Below, piece by piece: positions 1-10,131 of a stretch of DNA of 64,000 bases (its first letter is position 1; every line of letters starts with the position of its first letter). Position numbers and translations under genes: made by a program. The notes below the pieces were generated by a model. The model made no database searches, was not told the origin of the DNA, and saw nothing but the letters and a program-made list of their open reading frames with translations. Source of the stretch: Anomaloglossus baeobatrachus. Lineage: Eukaryota > Chordata > Amphibia > Anura > Aromobatidae. The stretch is from contig NC_134354.1 in assembly GCF_048569485.1 (NCBI RefSeq), positions 398,760,680 to 398,824,679 of the forward strand, given 5' to 3'.

Positions 1-394
1 GTATTTCCCTTGTCATATCTTTAAACTTGTCAAATAGTTGGATATTGAGTTGACTTAAAGGGCCACTTAATATGGTGGTTATGGTGGTTTCCTAAAAAGA
101 GCCACTCCTTGGTTAGGTCCTTCCTGGAGGGATATCTGGCTAGTTTCAGTGTTGAGACTCCTAACAGAGGCTCCACGGACTTTTTTGATTTGCATATAAC
201 ACTATACTAAAATACTATCAAACCATACTTTAAGAACAGGTCATGACCTACAAAAAAGAAAGATTAGGGTATTTGGCAATATGAAAGAAGTAGGGGTATG
301 GTTTAAATCATGTATTATATTAGATCATATATTAAAAATTAATTACTGTATAAGTGGTACAAGAATGAACAACAGAGGCTCTTTCTGCGCCTAA
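1..394. other. AT-rich flank, no gene seen
   Basis: I see no coding signal, RNA gene or clear repeat structure here. It ends at the TAA that serves as left target duplication of the first MITE. Confidence 0.5.
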
Positions 395-800
395 AGGCCC
401 AGTCACACACAACGACTTACCAGCGATCCCGAAAACAATGCAACCTGATAGGGATCGCTGGTAAGTTGCTGGGAGGTCGCTGGTGAGATGTCACACAGTC
501 AGACCTTACCAACGATGCAGGAGCGATACAGGTCGCAGTAGCGACCTCTATAACGATCTCAGCAGTCACTGTGACCCTGTCACACAGTGTCAAACACAGC
601 AATGTGTCCTGCCCAGCAGGACATCGCCTTTGAAGAAAATGGCCTGGACCATTCTGCAACGACTAGCGATCTCACAGCAGGGGCCTGATCGCTGGTAGAT
701 GTCACACATAACGAGATCGCTAACGGGATCGCTACTGCATCACAGAAACCGTGACTCAGCAGCAATCTCGCTAGCGATCTCGTTATGTGTGATGGTACCT
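395..800. mobile_element. PIF/Harbinger-like MITE 1
   Basis: A 406-bp non-autonomous element flanked by TAA at 392-394 and 801-803. The ends are imperfect inverted repeats (AGGCCCAGTCACACACAACG against AGGTACCATCACACATAACG on the other strand). The interior is rich in GCGATC-type motifs shared with the other MITEs of the window. A three-base TWA target and this type of terminus point to PIF/Harbinger; no transposase is present, so the family is inferred from ends only. Confidence 0.65.
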
Positions 801-985
801 TAAGTAAACAGCGCACCTTAAGGTGGTGTCACACATAGCGACGCAGCAGCGATCAAGACCAGCGATCTGACCTTATCAGGATCGCTGCTGCGTCGTTACA
901 TGGTCGCTGGTGAGCTTACAAATAGGGAGATCTCACCAGCGACCAGTGGCCAGCCCCCAGCCAGCAGCGAAGCGTGGAAGCGTAA

Positions 986-1235
986 CTAAGGTAAATATCG
1001 GGTAACCAAGGAAAGCACTTCTCTTGGTTACCCGATATTTACCTTAGTTACTAGCGTCCGCCGCTCTCACGCTGCCAGTGCCGGCTCCCTGTTCCCTGCA
1101 CTCCTAGCCAGAGTACACATCGGGTTAATTACCCGATGTGTACTCAAGCTACTTGTGCAGGGAACAGGGAGCTGGCACTGGCAGCGTGAGAGCGGCGGAC
1201 GCTAGTAACTAAGGTAAATATCGGGTAACCAAGGA
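986..1235. repeat. Nested long palindrome inside MITE 2
   Basis: About 80 bases at 1022-1101 are reverse-complementary to 1155-1234, with one mismatch seen. The spacer holds a second hairpin at 1111-1145 with 15-bp perfect arms (GAGTACACATCGGGT). A third inverted copy of the GGTAAATATCGGGTAACCAA segment at about 990-1010 gives the outer arm an alternative partner. In single-stranded form this could fold into competing cruciforms. Confidence 0.85.
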
Positions 1236-1350
1236 AAGGGCTTCTTGGTTACCCGATGTTTACTGTGGTTACAGCTTACCGCAGGCTGCCAGATGCCGGC
1301 TCCCTGCTCGCTTCAGTTCGTCGCTCTCTCGCTGTCACACACAGCGATGT

Positions 1351-2127
1351 TGTCACGCTCCCTGGGTCCCCTGCCTTGCTTCCCGGCTCCCCTGCCTCGC
1401 TCCCCGGCTTCCCTGCCTCGTTCCCCGGCTCCTCTGTCAGGCGTCCCCCACTCCACAGCCTCCAGCCCCCATCACCTGCGGTCCCCAGGCGGCTCGGTCC
1501 CCGCTCCTGGCGCCCGTCGGCAGCTCTGCTCCAGGCCGGCTCCCCTGCCTCCTGTTCACCGCTCCCTGCCCTGGCTTCTGGCACCCGGGCCTCGCGCATG
1601 CACATTAGGGCGCGCGCGCGGTCATTGACCCTTTCTTAAAGGGCCAGTGTCCTCCAACAGGATATTGAAGGATCAGGTACTGGGTATATAGGGGGATCCT
1701 TTCCAAGTGGGCGGGGCCTGTTCTTCGTGTTTTCTAAGCTAGGAGTCAGGTCTCCTTGTGTCTGTGATATACTCACCTATCTCTCTCGTAGAGCCGCTCC
1801 TGCCTCGCCATCCGGTCCTGACGATACCCGAACCACGAACGGTGACGGCCTGCCATCCCGTCAGTTCCTGCCATCTCCGATCCCTGTGGTGACCCGTCTT
1901 CTCGCTCCATTGGTTCCGGACTCTGCCTGACGACATCTCGGCCTCCGAACCTGAGCTCCGTCACCCGGACTACCATCAGAGACCCCGTGGTCCCAGGGAC
2001 TTCTTTACTCCACTCCTCTAAACGGACTGTCCTGCTAGTGCTCCGGCTACCGGGCACCTTGCCCTCGGTGAGGTGTTCAGCCCAGTGGATCCACCTCCTG
2101 GGTCTGCCCGTCCACCTGGCCCTAACA
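1351..2127 (+). repeat. Copy A 5' LTR
   Basis: 777 bp, TG...CA ends. It starts with short GC-rich tandem units of the CCTCGCTCCCCGGCT type. A TATATA box at 1685-1690 lies 30 bp before GGCCTGTTCTT (1715-1725), the predicted RNA start. The element's GATGT duplication abuts its left end. Confidence 0.85.
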
Positions 2128-2129
2128 GT

Positions 2130-2140
2130 AAGAACAGGCC
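2130..2140 (+). promoter_or_regulatory. Copy A self-primer binding site
   Basis: AAGAACAGGCC begins two bases after the 5' LTR and directly precedes the gag ATG. It is the exact reverse complement of GGCCTGTTCTT at 1715-1725 in the LTR, 30 bp after the TATA box. No tRNA-type TGG site is found at the LTR edge. The Tf1/sushi group is known to prime reverse transcription with the 5' end of its own RNA, and this arrangement fits that. Confidence 0.75.
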
Positions 2141-3085
2141 ATGGATCCCGCCGAAGCACTAGCGGCCTTGCAGCAGGAACTCACACGCCAGCGCGAGACC
2201 CAGACCCGCATGCTGAACTTCATGTCTTCTGTGGATACCCGCCTGAACACGCTACAAGCGACGGCCACATCCTTGGCATCTCAGGTTTCCACTGTACAAT
2301 CCACGGGCACAGCTCCCGTGGCAGCCTCCTCGGATGCTTCCAGACTTCGTTTGGCCTCACCACCCCGGTACGCCGGAGATCCCAAGACCTGCAGGGGATT
2401 CCTAAACCAGTGCTCCCTTCATTTCAAGTTGCTTCCGCACTTGTTTGCCTCCAACCAAGCCAAGGTGGCGTTTGTGATGTCCCATCTAGAGGGGGAGGCA
2501 CTGGCCTGGATGAAACCCTTGTGGGAAAAGGAGGACCCTGTGACTACCAACATCCAGGACTTCCTGCAGGCATTCAGAAACACCTTTGACGAACCTGGAC
2601 GTGCCGCTGCATCCGCCTCATCACTCCTCAGGCTACGTCAGGGGACTACGACGGTAGGGCAGTATGCCATCCGCTTCCGCACTTTGGCCTCAGAATTGGG
2701 GTGGAACAATGAAGCCCTCACCGCCGCCTTCTGGGAAGGACTCTCCAGCCGTATTAAGGACGAGCTGGCAGGCCGCGATGTTCCTTCCACCCTGGATGCC
2801 CTGATCGCACTAGCCACCCGCGTGGACCTCAGATTCCAGGAACGATCCAAAGAGGTGTCCCATGAGAGACGTCCGATACGGCATTCTTCTCCTCCGCAGA
2901 AGCCCGCCGTACTTCAGTCAGCGTCGTCTGGTGTCTCTGTCCACGAGCCCATGCAGATTGACCGTTTGCGGCAGTCCGAACAACGCCGAGCAGAACGGCT
3001 CGCCAAGGGCCTCTGCTTCTACTGCGGAGAGGGCACACACCTTCTACGCTCCTGTCCAGAGAGGCCGGGAAACTCCAAAGCCTAG
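2141..3085 (+). CDS. Copy A gag
   Basis: A 314-residue Gag-like frame of the sushi type. An N-terminal coiled-coil-like region (LAALQQELTRQRETQTRML) is followed by the capsid-like retrotransposon-gag domain (about residues 75-190, around SLHFKLLPHLF and GEALAWMKPLWEKEDP). A single CCHC zinc knuckle CFYCGEGTHLLRSC lies near the C-terminus, as in PEG10/RTL relatives. The start ATG follows the primer-binding site directly. Part of a fossil element. Confidence 0.85.
   Translation: MDPAEALAALQQELTRQRETQTRMLNFMSSVDTRLNTLQATATSLASQVSTVQSTGTAPVAASSDASRLRLASPPRYAGDPKTCRGFLNQCSLHFKLLPHLFASNQAKVAFVMSHLEGEALAWMKPLWEKEDPVTTNIQDFLQAFRNTFDEPGRAAASASSLLRLRQGTTTVGQYAIRFRTLASELGWNNEALTAAFWEGLSSRIKDELAGRDVPSTLDALIALATRVDLRFQERSKEVSHERRPIRHSSPPQKPAVLQSASSGVSVHEPMQIDRLRQSEQRRAERLAKGLCFYCGEGTHLLRSCPERPGNSKA
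3067..3073 (+). promoter_or_regulatory. Predicted -1 frameshift heptamer, copy A
   Basis: GGGAAAC stands in the gag frame as G GGA AAC, 12 bp before the end of gag, and pol lies in the -1 frame just beyond. This matches the canonical X XXY YYZ slippery pattern and is the same heptamer known from the sushi-derived gene PEG10. Use in this family is inferred from that relationship. Confidence 0.7.
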
Positions 3086-3087
3086 GG

Positions 3088-6000
3088 TTGGTAGGAGAGG
3101 CCACCCTAGGTGCTGGGACTCTCTCAGACCCGGTTACGTGGACTGTTCAAGTGACAACTGGAGAGACGCGGTTCACGGCCGAGGCGTACCTCGATTCCGG
3201 GGCAGCAGGCATTTTCATCCAGCAGGCCACGGTGGACAAGTACCAGGTGCCTGTTACTCCACTCGACAAACCCCTCGTGATTGCCTCTGTAGATGGGACA
3301 CCCCTCTCTGACACCATCTCGTGGATCACCAAGCCGGTGGAACTACGTATCGATGCCCTGCACACCGAGAACATCGCTCTCTACGTCCTCCCACACATGT
3401 CCCATCAAATCCTGCTGGGACTCCCCTGGTTACGGACACACGAACCGTCAGTCAGCTGGGGTACTGGTGAAATCACCCGATGGGGCTCCTCTTGCCACGA
3501 GAATTGTCTGAAGACTATACAGCCCATCCGACGACCTCCGGTTCCGGAGTCCCTACCGGGACTGCCCTCGGCCTATTGGTCCTTCGCGGACGTCTTTGAT
3601 AAAAAGGAATCAGAGGTACTTCCGCCACATCGTCCTTATGACTGTGCCATCGACCTACTCCCGGGAACTACACCACCTCGAGGACGGATATATCCGCTGT
3701 CTCCTGCTGAAACAAGGGCCATGTCTGCCTACATCACGGAGAACCTGGCAAGGGGATTCATTCGGAGGTCCTCCTCTCCTGCGGGAGCAGGCTTCTTCTT
3801 CGTTAAGAAGAAAGAGGGCGATCTACGCCCATGCATTGACTACCGGGGATTGAACCAAATCACCGTGAAAAATAAATACCCCCTGCCGCTCATTACCGAA
3901 TTGTTTGATCGGCTTAGAGGAGCTCGTGTGTTTACCAAGTTGGATCTTCGGGGTGCCTACAACCTGGTCCGCATCCGCTCTGGGGATGAATGGAAGACCG
4001 CATTCAATACTCGCGATGGGCACTATGAATACTGTGTGATGCCCTTCGGCCTCTGTAACGCACCAGCAGTGTTTCAGGAATTGGTGAACGACGTGTTCCG
4101 GGACCTTCTCTATGTCTGTGTGGTGATGTATCTTGACGATATCCTGGTCTTCTCTCCGGACCTCCAGACCCACAGAGAGAACGTGCAGCTGGTACTACAA
4201 AGACTGAGAGAGAATCGCCTGTACGCCAAGTACGAGAAGTGTGTATTCGAGCAGTCTTCTCTTCCCTTCTTGGGTTACGTAATCTCCGATACCGGTCTGC
4301 AGATGGACCCGGAGAAGGTCTCTTCCATTCTCAACTGGCCCCCTCCTTCCGGACTGAAGGCAATCCAACGCTTTCTGGGATTCGCAAACTATTATCGTCA
4401 GTTCATCCCTCACTTCTCTGCTCTGACTGCACCTCTCTCCGCCTTGACCAAGAAGGGGGCTAATCCAAAGGACTGGTCACCTGCGGCCGACGCCGCGTTT
4501 GGCTCCCTGAAACAGGTATTTGCTTCTTCCCCTGTGCTCCACCGTCCTAAGTTAAACCGACAGTTTACCTTGGAGGTGGATGCCTCCTCCTCGGGAGCCG
4601 GAGCAGTGCTCATGCAGAAGTCCTCCTCCGGGAAGATGGTTACTTGCGGTTTCTTCTCCAAGAGCTTCTCAGCGCCTGAACGCAACTACACCATCGGTGA
4701 CCGAGAGCTATTGGCAGTCAAACTGGCTCTGGAGGAATGGCGCTACCTTCTGGAGGGAGCAGTATACCCCGTGATCATTTACACGGACCACAAGAACCTG
4801 GAATACCTGCGGTCCGCTCAGCGACTGAACCCACGGCAGGCCAGGTGGTCCTTGTTCTTTGCCAGGTTCGATTTTCAGCTCCATTTTCGACCCGCGGACA
4901 AGAATGTATGAGCAGATGCTTTGTCCAGGTCATTCATGCCCATGGAGCAGGAGGAGGAGACATCCCAGCCCATCATCTGTCCTAGTAAGATCATTCCGGT
5001 GGCTCCTGTCACCCTGGCCCAGATACCGCCTGGGAAGACCTATGTCTCTGAGACTGACAGGCAAAAAGTGTTGCACTGGGGCCATGCCTCGAAAATAGCC
5101 GGCCATGCTGGTCAGAAGAAAACATGGAGTACAATTGTACGTCACTACTGGTGGCCATCCCTTCGCATGGACGTCGCTTCTTTTGTCTCAGCCTGCTCCT
5201 CTTGTGCCAGGAACAAGATGCCCAAACACCTGCCATATGGGCGTCTTCTGCCTCTGCCTATACCCTCCGTTCCGTGGCAACACATTGCGATGGACTTTAT
5301 TACGGACTTGCCCCTGACCTCCGGACACACAGTCATATGGGTCGTGGTGGATCGGTTCTCCAAAATGGCTCATTTCGTCCCTATGGCTGGACTGCCCTCT
5401 GCCCAGGAACTCGCTGACACTTACATACAGCACATCTTCCGGTTGCATGGCTTTCCATCACACATTGTGTCCGACAGAGGAACTCAATTTACCTCCAGCT
5501 TCTGGAGGGCTCTCTGCAAACATCTGGGAGTGACTCTGGACTTTTCTTCAGCCTACCATCCTCAGTCGAATGGCCAAGTGGAACGAGTCAATCAGATCTT
5601 GACCTCCTTCTTACGTCACTACGTTAACGCCCATCACGACGACTGGTCCACGCTTCTTCCTTGGGCTGAATTCTCCCATAACCACCACGTCAGTGAGTCC
5701 TCCTCCAGCTCTCCCTTCCATGTCGTTTACGGTCTTCAGCCTTCCGTCCCATTACCTGTATCCTCTTCCTCGGATGTCCCTGCTGCTGATGCTGTAGTCC
5801 GTGACTTTTCTACGATTTGGGACTCTGTCAAGACGTCCCTTGGACGTGCTTCCCTGCGGATGAAGAGACACGCAGACAAGAGGCGTCTGGATCCCCCGTG
5901 TTTCTCTCCAGGAGATCTGGTCTGGCTTGCTTCCAAGTATGTCCGATTGAAGCTATCATCATACAAGCTGGGTCCTCGCTACATCGGGCCGTTTAAGGTC

Positions 6001-6320
6001 CTCAGCAATATAAATGAGGTCTCCTACAAGCTGCAGCTCCCGGCCACGATGAGGATACCCAACTCCTTCCACGTCTCCCTGCTCAAGCCGGTTGTCCTTG
6101 GTCCCTTCTCCGCTGCTGCCAGTTCTGCTCCTCCTCCTATTGCTGATGATGACATCTATGCGGTAAGGGATATCGTGGCCATGAAAACCGTACGAGGCCG
6201 ACAGTTCTTCCTGGTGGACTGGGCAGGGTATGGTCCTGAGGATAGGTCCTGGGAACCCCGGGAGAATGTGGGTACTCCTCTGATATGTGCCTTCCTGTCC
6301 CGGTTGCGGGGAGGGGGTCG
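3088..6320 (+). pseudogene. Copy A pol region (PR-RT-RH-IN-chromodomain)
   Basis: Domains recognised in order: aspartic protease DSGA, reverse transcriptase with YLDD, RNase H (EVDASSSGAGAV, TDHKNLEYL), integrase zinc finger (HWGHASK...CSSCARNK), integrase core (MDFITDLP, SDRGTQF, QSNGQVER), a GPY/F-like module (GPRYIGPFKV) and a C-terminal chromodomain (DIVAMKTVRGRQFFLVDW). The chromodomain places it among chromoviruses. The region looks broken and is treated as a fossil. Confidence 0.85.
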
Positions 6321-6332
6321 TGGGGGGGGTAC

Positions 6333-6564
6333 TGTCACGCTCCCCGGGTCCCCTGCCTTGCTTCCCGGCTCCCCTGCCTCGCTCCCCGGCTCACCTGCCA
6401 CGCTCCCCGGCTTCCCTGCCTCGCTCCCCGGCTCCCAGGGACTTTTTTACTCCACTCCTCTAAACGGACTGCTAGTGCTCCGGCTACCGGGCACCTTGCC
6501 CTCGGTGAGGTGTTCAGCCCAGTTGATCCACCTCCTGGGTCTGCCCGTCCACCTGGCCCTAACA
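6333..6564 (+). repeat. Copy A 3' LTR
   Basis: Starts TGTCACGCTCC after a G-rich tract and ends CTAACA at the GATGT duplication. At 232 bp it is much shorter than its 5' partner but shares both ends with it. Confidence 0.85.
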
Positions 6565-6766
6565 GATGTGTGCTTCACAGCGGGAGAGCAACGTCCAAAA
6601 AATGAAGCTGGACATTCAGCAACGACCAGCGACCTCACAGCAGGGGCCAGGTCGTTGCTGGATGTCACACACAGCGACAGCGACGGGACGTCGCTGCTAC
6701 GTCACAGAAAATGGTGACTTAGCAGCCACGTCGCTGTCGTCGTCGCTATGTGTGACACCACTTTTA

Positions 6767-7487
6767 GTTTAGGAACATCCAAATCTGATACTAACCAAAG
6801 CAGATAAAATATATACTGGGGAAATTAGGATGATAAAAAGGGTTGTAGTCTTGGCTCACTCTGCATAATGAGAACACATAAGATATATCTATTGTGTAAA
6901 ATTGCAGGTTTTACTAAGTGCCCTTTCAGCAACCACACGATGTGACTGCATACTAGTAGAGGAAGCACCGCTTCACCCGCCGCACTGCTCTTACGGCTGT
7001 GCTGAAGCTTCACATTGTCACAGCAGCACCGTACCCCTCCCCCCCCAAATAAAGAGATGCTGGTTTTCATAATATGCCAAGATTAAAAAAAATACATATG
7101 CAGTATATGTGTGTAATTTTTATTACTAATGGACGGCACTGCTTAGGCACAGGACCTTCAGTGGTACATGTGGCCATGTGTATGGCTGCGTATTTTCAAT
7201 GAGACTACCCGATCATCAAGGGATATGTTCTTATAGTTACCATACATGGGAAATTTCCTTATTTTTGATTGTTTCCAAAAGCTAAGCAGCACAAAACATA
7301 TATTTTAGCAGTTTCTAAAACTTCTGATGTTTCAATGATTTGTCTGCTTGGCTAAGATGGTGCATGCATTACTTGTATTCGGATTAATGCACAAGAATAA
7401 GCATAACACTAGACTTTTTTCCCTTCTTTGTCATATTTTAGTTTAAGTTATACTTCACTCATTTATATAGATCCGCTCCTGACTTAA
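6767..7487. other. AT-rich stretch, nothing recognised
   Basis: Between MITE 2 and the 90-bp minisatellite. No exon, RNA gene or paired repeat ends were recognised. Confidence 0.4.
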
Positions 7488-7777
7488 TACATGGCTCACA
7501 AGTAGTCCATATAACTTTATTATAACACCTTGAATGTATTCAGACCCCAGTGTATTCAGATTCAGTCTACAAAATAAATTCAGACTCAAAGTTAAACCCC
7601 AATGCAGACCTCTGACATCAAACCAGATTAGACAACATACATATAAATCCAAAACCAAATCACAAAATAAATTCAGACATCAGGACAAACCTGATATCTG
7701 ACTTCAAACCAGATGACAGGATACATATAGGCCATAGAGCAGATCCCAAAATAAATTCAGACATTGGTTCAAACATA

Positions 7778-8858
7778 CAACCTACAGTAACCCTCAGTCC
7801 ACCACAGCGTCGCATGACCCGCTCTGCCCTCACCTACTGTATCCTCACCCATCCCCTGTAGACTGTGAGGACTCTCTAACTGTACCAGTCTGTGCCTTGA
7901 AATGTTCACAATTATTGTTCTTGTCTATGTATGCCCCTTATTCATATGTAACACAAATGGGCATTACTCCCCTAGCGGATCATTCTAGGCACAAATAAAT
8001 GACAGTTATAACAACAAGGCCAAAAAAAATGTGCTCGAACAAGAGGCCCACCAAAAGCAAATACATTTTATTATACATACCAAAAGTGAGTAATGAACAA
8101 AGTTATACCATTAAAAACATTTAAAAAGGCAAGATGTTAGGCTAATACATGCCTCAATCATTCTGCACCTTTAATATGGTACAGTTTAACCCCTATATAA
8201 AGCAACCCCACTTGCAAATACAAAAAGGTGACAGTACATATATACACTTAGATGCAAAATAAATAGCTATGAAAATGAGTATATAGATGAAGGATACTTT
8301 AAATGAAAAAAACCTTTGTTCCAAGGGATCAGACACCACTCTTGACACCACCATGAAAAGGGAACCTGAACCTGACAATTAACCCTTATACTGCCAGAAA
8401 ATGCACGCTGTTAAACATAGTAATTGTTAAAACATATTAACCCCTCAAATGTAATGGATAATACAGAATAAAAGATACTGCACTGGTAGGCCATATGCGT
8501 GAATAAACTACATGCAGGACCAAAGGACAAGGAGGAAAAGAGGGAGGCAGCCCCATGCGTATCGCCACCTGTTGTGCCTTCTCAAGGGAAGAGAGAAAAA
8601 GAGTGGAGTTGCTTTGTATAGGGGTTAAACTGTACCATATTATAGGTGCAGGGTGAGGGACGCAGGTATTAACCTAACATCTTGGCTTATTAAATGTTTT
8701 TAATGGTATAGCTTTGTTATTTGTGCTCATTACTCATTTTTTGTATTTATAATAACATTTATTTACTTTGGGTAATCCTCTTGTTCTAGCAGATTTCTTT
8801 TGGTCTTGTTCTTATAACTGTTTTTCATATGTAAAGCGCCATGGAATGAATGGCTCTA

Positions 8859-8889
<31 letters not shown>

Positions 8890-8890
8890 A
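7778..8890 (+). mobile_element. L2/CR1-type LINE 3' tail, interrupted
   Basis: 7800-7951 (TGTACCAGTCTGTGCCTTGA, TATGTATGCCCC) and 8824-8890 (TGTAAAGCGCCATGGAAT then AAT repeats) read as the two halves of a known amphibian L2-like LINE 3' end. They are separated by a fold-back insertion bounded by TTCATATGTAA on both sides. No reverse transcriptase remains. Confidence 0.7.
7952..8823. mobile_element. Fold-back insertion with ~210-bp inverted arms
   Basis: About 8002-8215 is reverse-complementary to about 8606-8821 at roughly 85 percent by eye (shared ACAGTTATAA, TATACCATTAAAAACATTTA, TGGTACAGTTTAACCCCTAT). The middle, 8216-8605, is unique. An 11-bp direct repeat TTCATATGTAA at 7941-7951 and 8824-8834 brackets it inside the LINE tail and may contain an 8-bp target duplication. 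Superfamily not resolved; no transposase. Confidence 0.65.
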
Positions 8891-9253
8891 TCTGACTTCA
8901 AAACAGATTACATAATACATATAGGCCCTAAACCAAATCCCAAAATAAATTCAGACAACAGGTCAAATCCCAATACAGATATCTGAATTCAAACCAGATT
9001 ACAGAATACATATAGGCCCTAAACCAAATGCCAAAATAAATTCAGACCCCAGGGTAAATACAGATATGAAAACATATGGATGCCACTAATTTGGACAGCA
9101 AAAGAGCAGCAGAAGATTGTTAATGTAAGTATTACTAAGTAGGGTATTTTATACAATTCAATGCTTTGGTTAAAAAATATTAATGGGTCGTACAACCTCT
9201 TTGGATTCAGACTCATACCATAAATGCCGCAGACATATACAGTTCCTGCATAA

Positions 9254-9553
9254 GGCTGCTTTCACATTGTGCTTTTCTTACGTTCAGTGGTCCCGTTGGG
9301 GCATCTATCCGAACCACCCCTCCCCCACCCCATAAAACGTGTTTCGGACGCATGCGCCGACAGGGCCATTGACTATAATGGAGCAGACTCTGTTAGCGTG
9401 TGCTCTGTCTTGCACCATTTTCGGGCATATATGTTTTCTGTAGGCGGACACCAAAACGTAGTCTACCGTTTTGTGGGGTGAGGGAGGTGCGGTTCGGACG
9501 GATGTGCCGATGGGACCACTGAACATAAGTAAAAGCACAATGTGAAACAGACC
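9254..9553. mobile_element. TWA-target MITE 3
   Basis: 300 bp with long imperfect inverted ends (left GGCTGCTTTCACATTGTGCT, right rc GGTCTGTTTCACATTGTGCT), continuing through AAC/TTCAGTGGTCCC. TAA lies on the left (9251-9253) and TTA on the right (9554-9556), the latter shared with MITE 4. Confidence 0.65.
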
Positions 9554-9556
9554 TTA

Positions 9557-10128
9557 GGGCGGCGTTACATGGTATGATATATCGTGCGATATGTCGTCGG
9601 GGTCACGGAATTTGTGACGCACATCCGGCATCATTAGAGATGTCGTACCGTGTGACACCTCCGAACGACTGTGAACGAGCAAAAATACTTACCTTATCAT
9701 TGATCGTTGACACGTCGTTTATTTTCATAATCTCGTTCCTCCTTCTGCGCGGCGGTTGTTCGTCGTTCCCGTGGCAGCACACATCGCTACGTGTGACACC
9801 CCGGGAACGACGAACACAGCTTACCTGCTTCCCGCCGGCAATGAGGAAGGAAGGAGGTGGGCGGGATGTTACACCCCACTCATCTCCGGCCCTCCGCTCC
9901 TATTGGGTGGCCGCTGTGTGACGTCGCTGTGACGCCGAATGTCCCTCCCCCTTCAGGAAGAGGATGTTCGCCGCCCACAGCGACGTCATTAGGGAGGTAA
10001 GTACGTGTGACGGGGGTATAACGACTTTGTGTGACACGGTCAATGAATTGCCCATGACGCACAAATGACGGGGGCGGGTGCGATCGCTCATGCGATTGCA
10101 CAATATATCGTCTCGTGTAACGCCGACC
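9557..10128. mobile_element. PIF/Harbinger-like MITE 4
   Basis: 572 bp with TTA at 9554-9556 and 10129-10131. Ends GGGCGGCGTTACATGG and rc GGTCGGCGTTACACGA. The interior motif GTGACGCACATCCGGC is shared with MITEs 5, 7, 10 and 11, which form one family. Confidence 0.75.
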
Positions 10129-10131
10129 TTA

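Larger units (their letters stand above)
1351..6564 (+). mobile_element. Ty3/gypsy chromovirus (Tf1/sushi group), copy A
   Basis: LTR retrotransposon flanked by a perfect 5-bp duplication GATGT (1346-1350 and 6565-6569). Parts in order: 5' LTR 1351-2127, primer-binding site about 2130-2140, gag 2141-3085, pol about 3088-6320 (protease, reverse transcriptase, RNase H, integrase, chromodomain), G-rich polypurine stretch, 3' LTR 6333-6564. LTRs begin TGTCACG and end CTAACA. The two LTRs differ in length and at several bases, and pol looks broken, so I judge it a fossil with about two or three breaks, clearly older than copies B and C. It sits upstream of runx3 P2 in the same orientation. Confidence 0.92.
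821..6763. mobile_element. PIF/Harbinger-like MITE 2, split by gypsy copy A
   Basis: TTA duplications lie at 818-820 and 6764-6766. The terminal inverted repeats share GTGGTGTCACACATAGCGAC. Its own sequence is about 724 bp (821-1350 and 6570-6763); the rest is the LTR retrotransposon copy A and one copy of that element's target duplication. The left part contains an unusually strong palindrome, listed separately. No coding capacity of its own was seen. Confidence 0.7.
7488..9069. repeat. 90-bp minisatellite, split by an L2 tail
   Basis: Units of 86-91 bp marked by AAAATAAATTCAGAC near 7571, 7662, 7748, 8942 and 9032, each preceded by ATACATATAGGCC-like and CAAACCAGATTA-like segments. The array occupies about 7488-7777 and 8891-9069; the gap is an L2-type LINE tail with its own insertion. 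Copies are diverged, so the array is old. Confidence 0.75.

Noticed and set aside
7488-9069. CRISPR-like array from regularly spaced repeats
   Set aside because: Vertebrate minisatellite: units of 90 bp are repeated throughout, without conserved short repeats and unique spacers.
9574-9921. 115-residue frame with membrane-like segment
   Set aside because: Lies entirely inside Harbinger-like MITE 4 and recurs in related MITEs as non-coding sequence.
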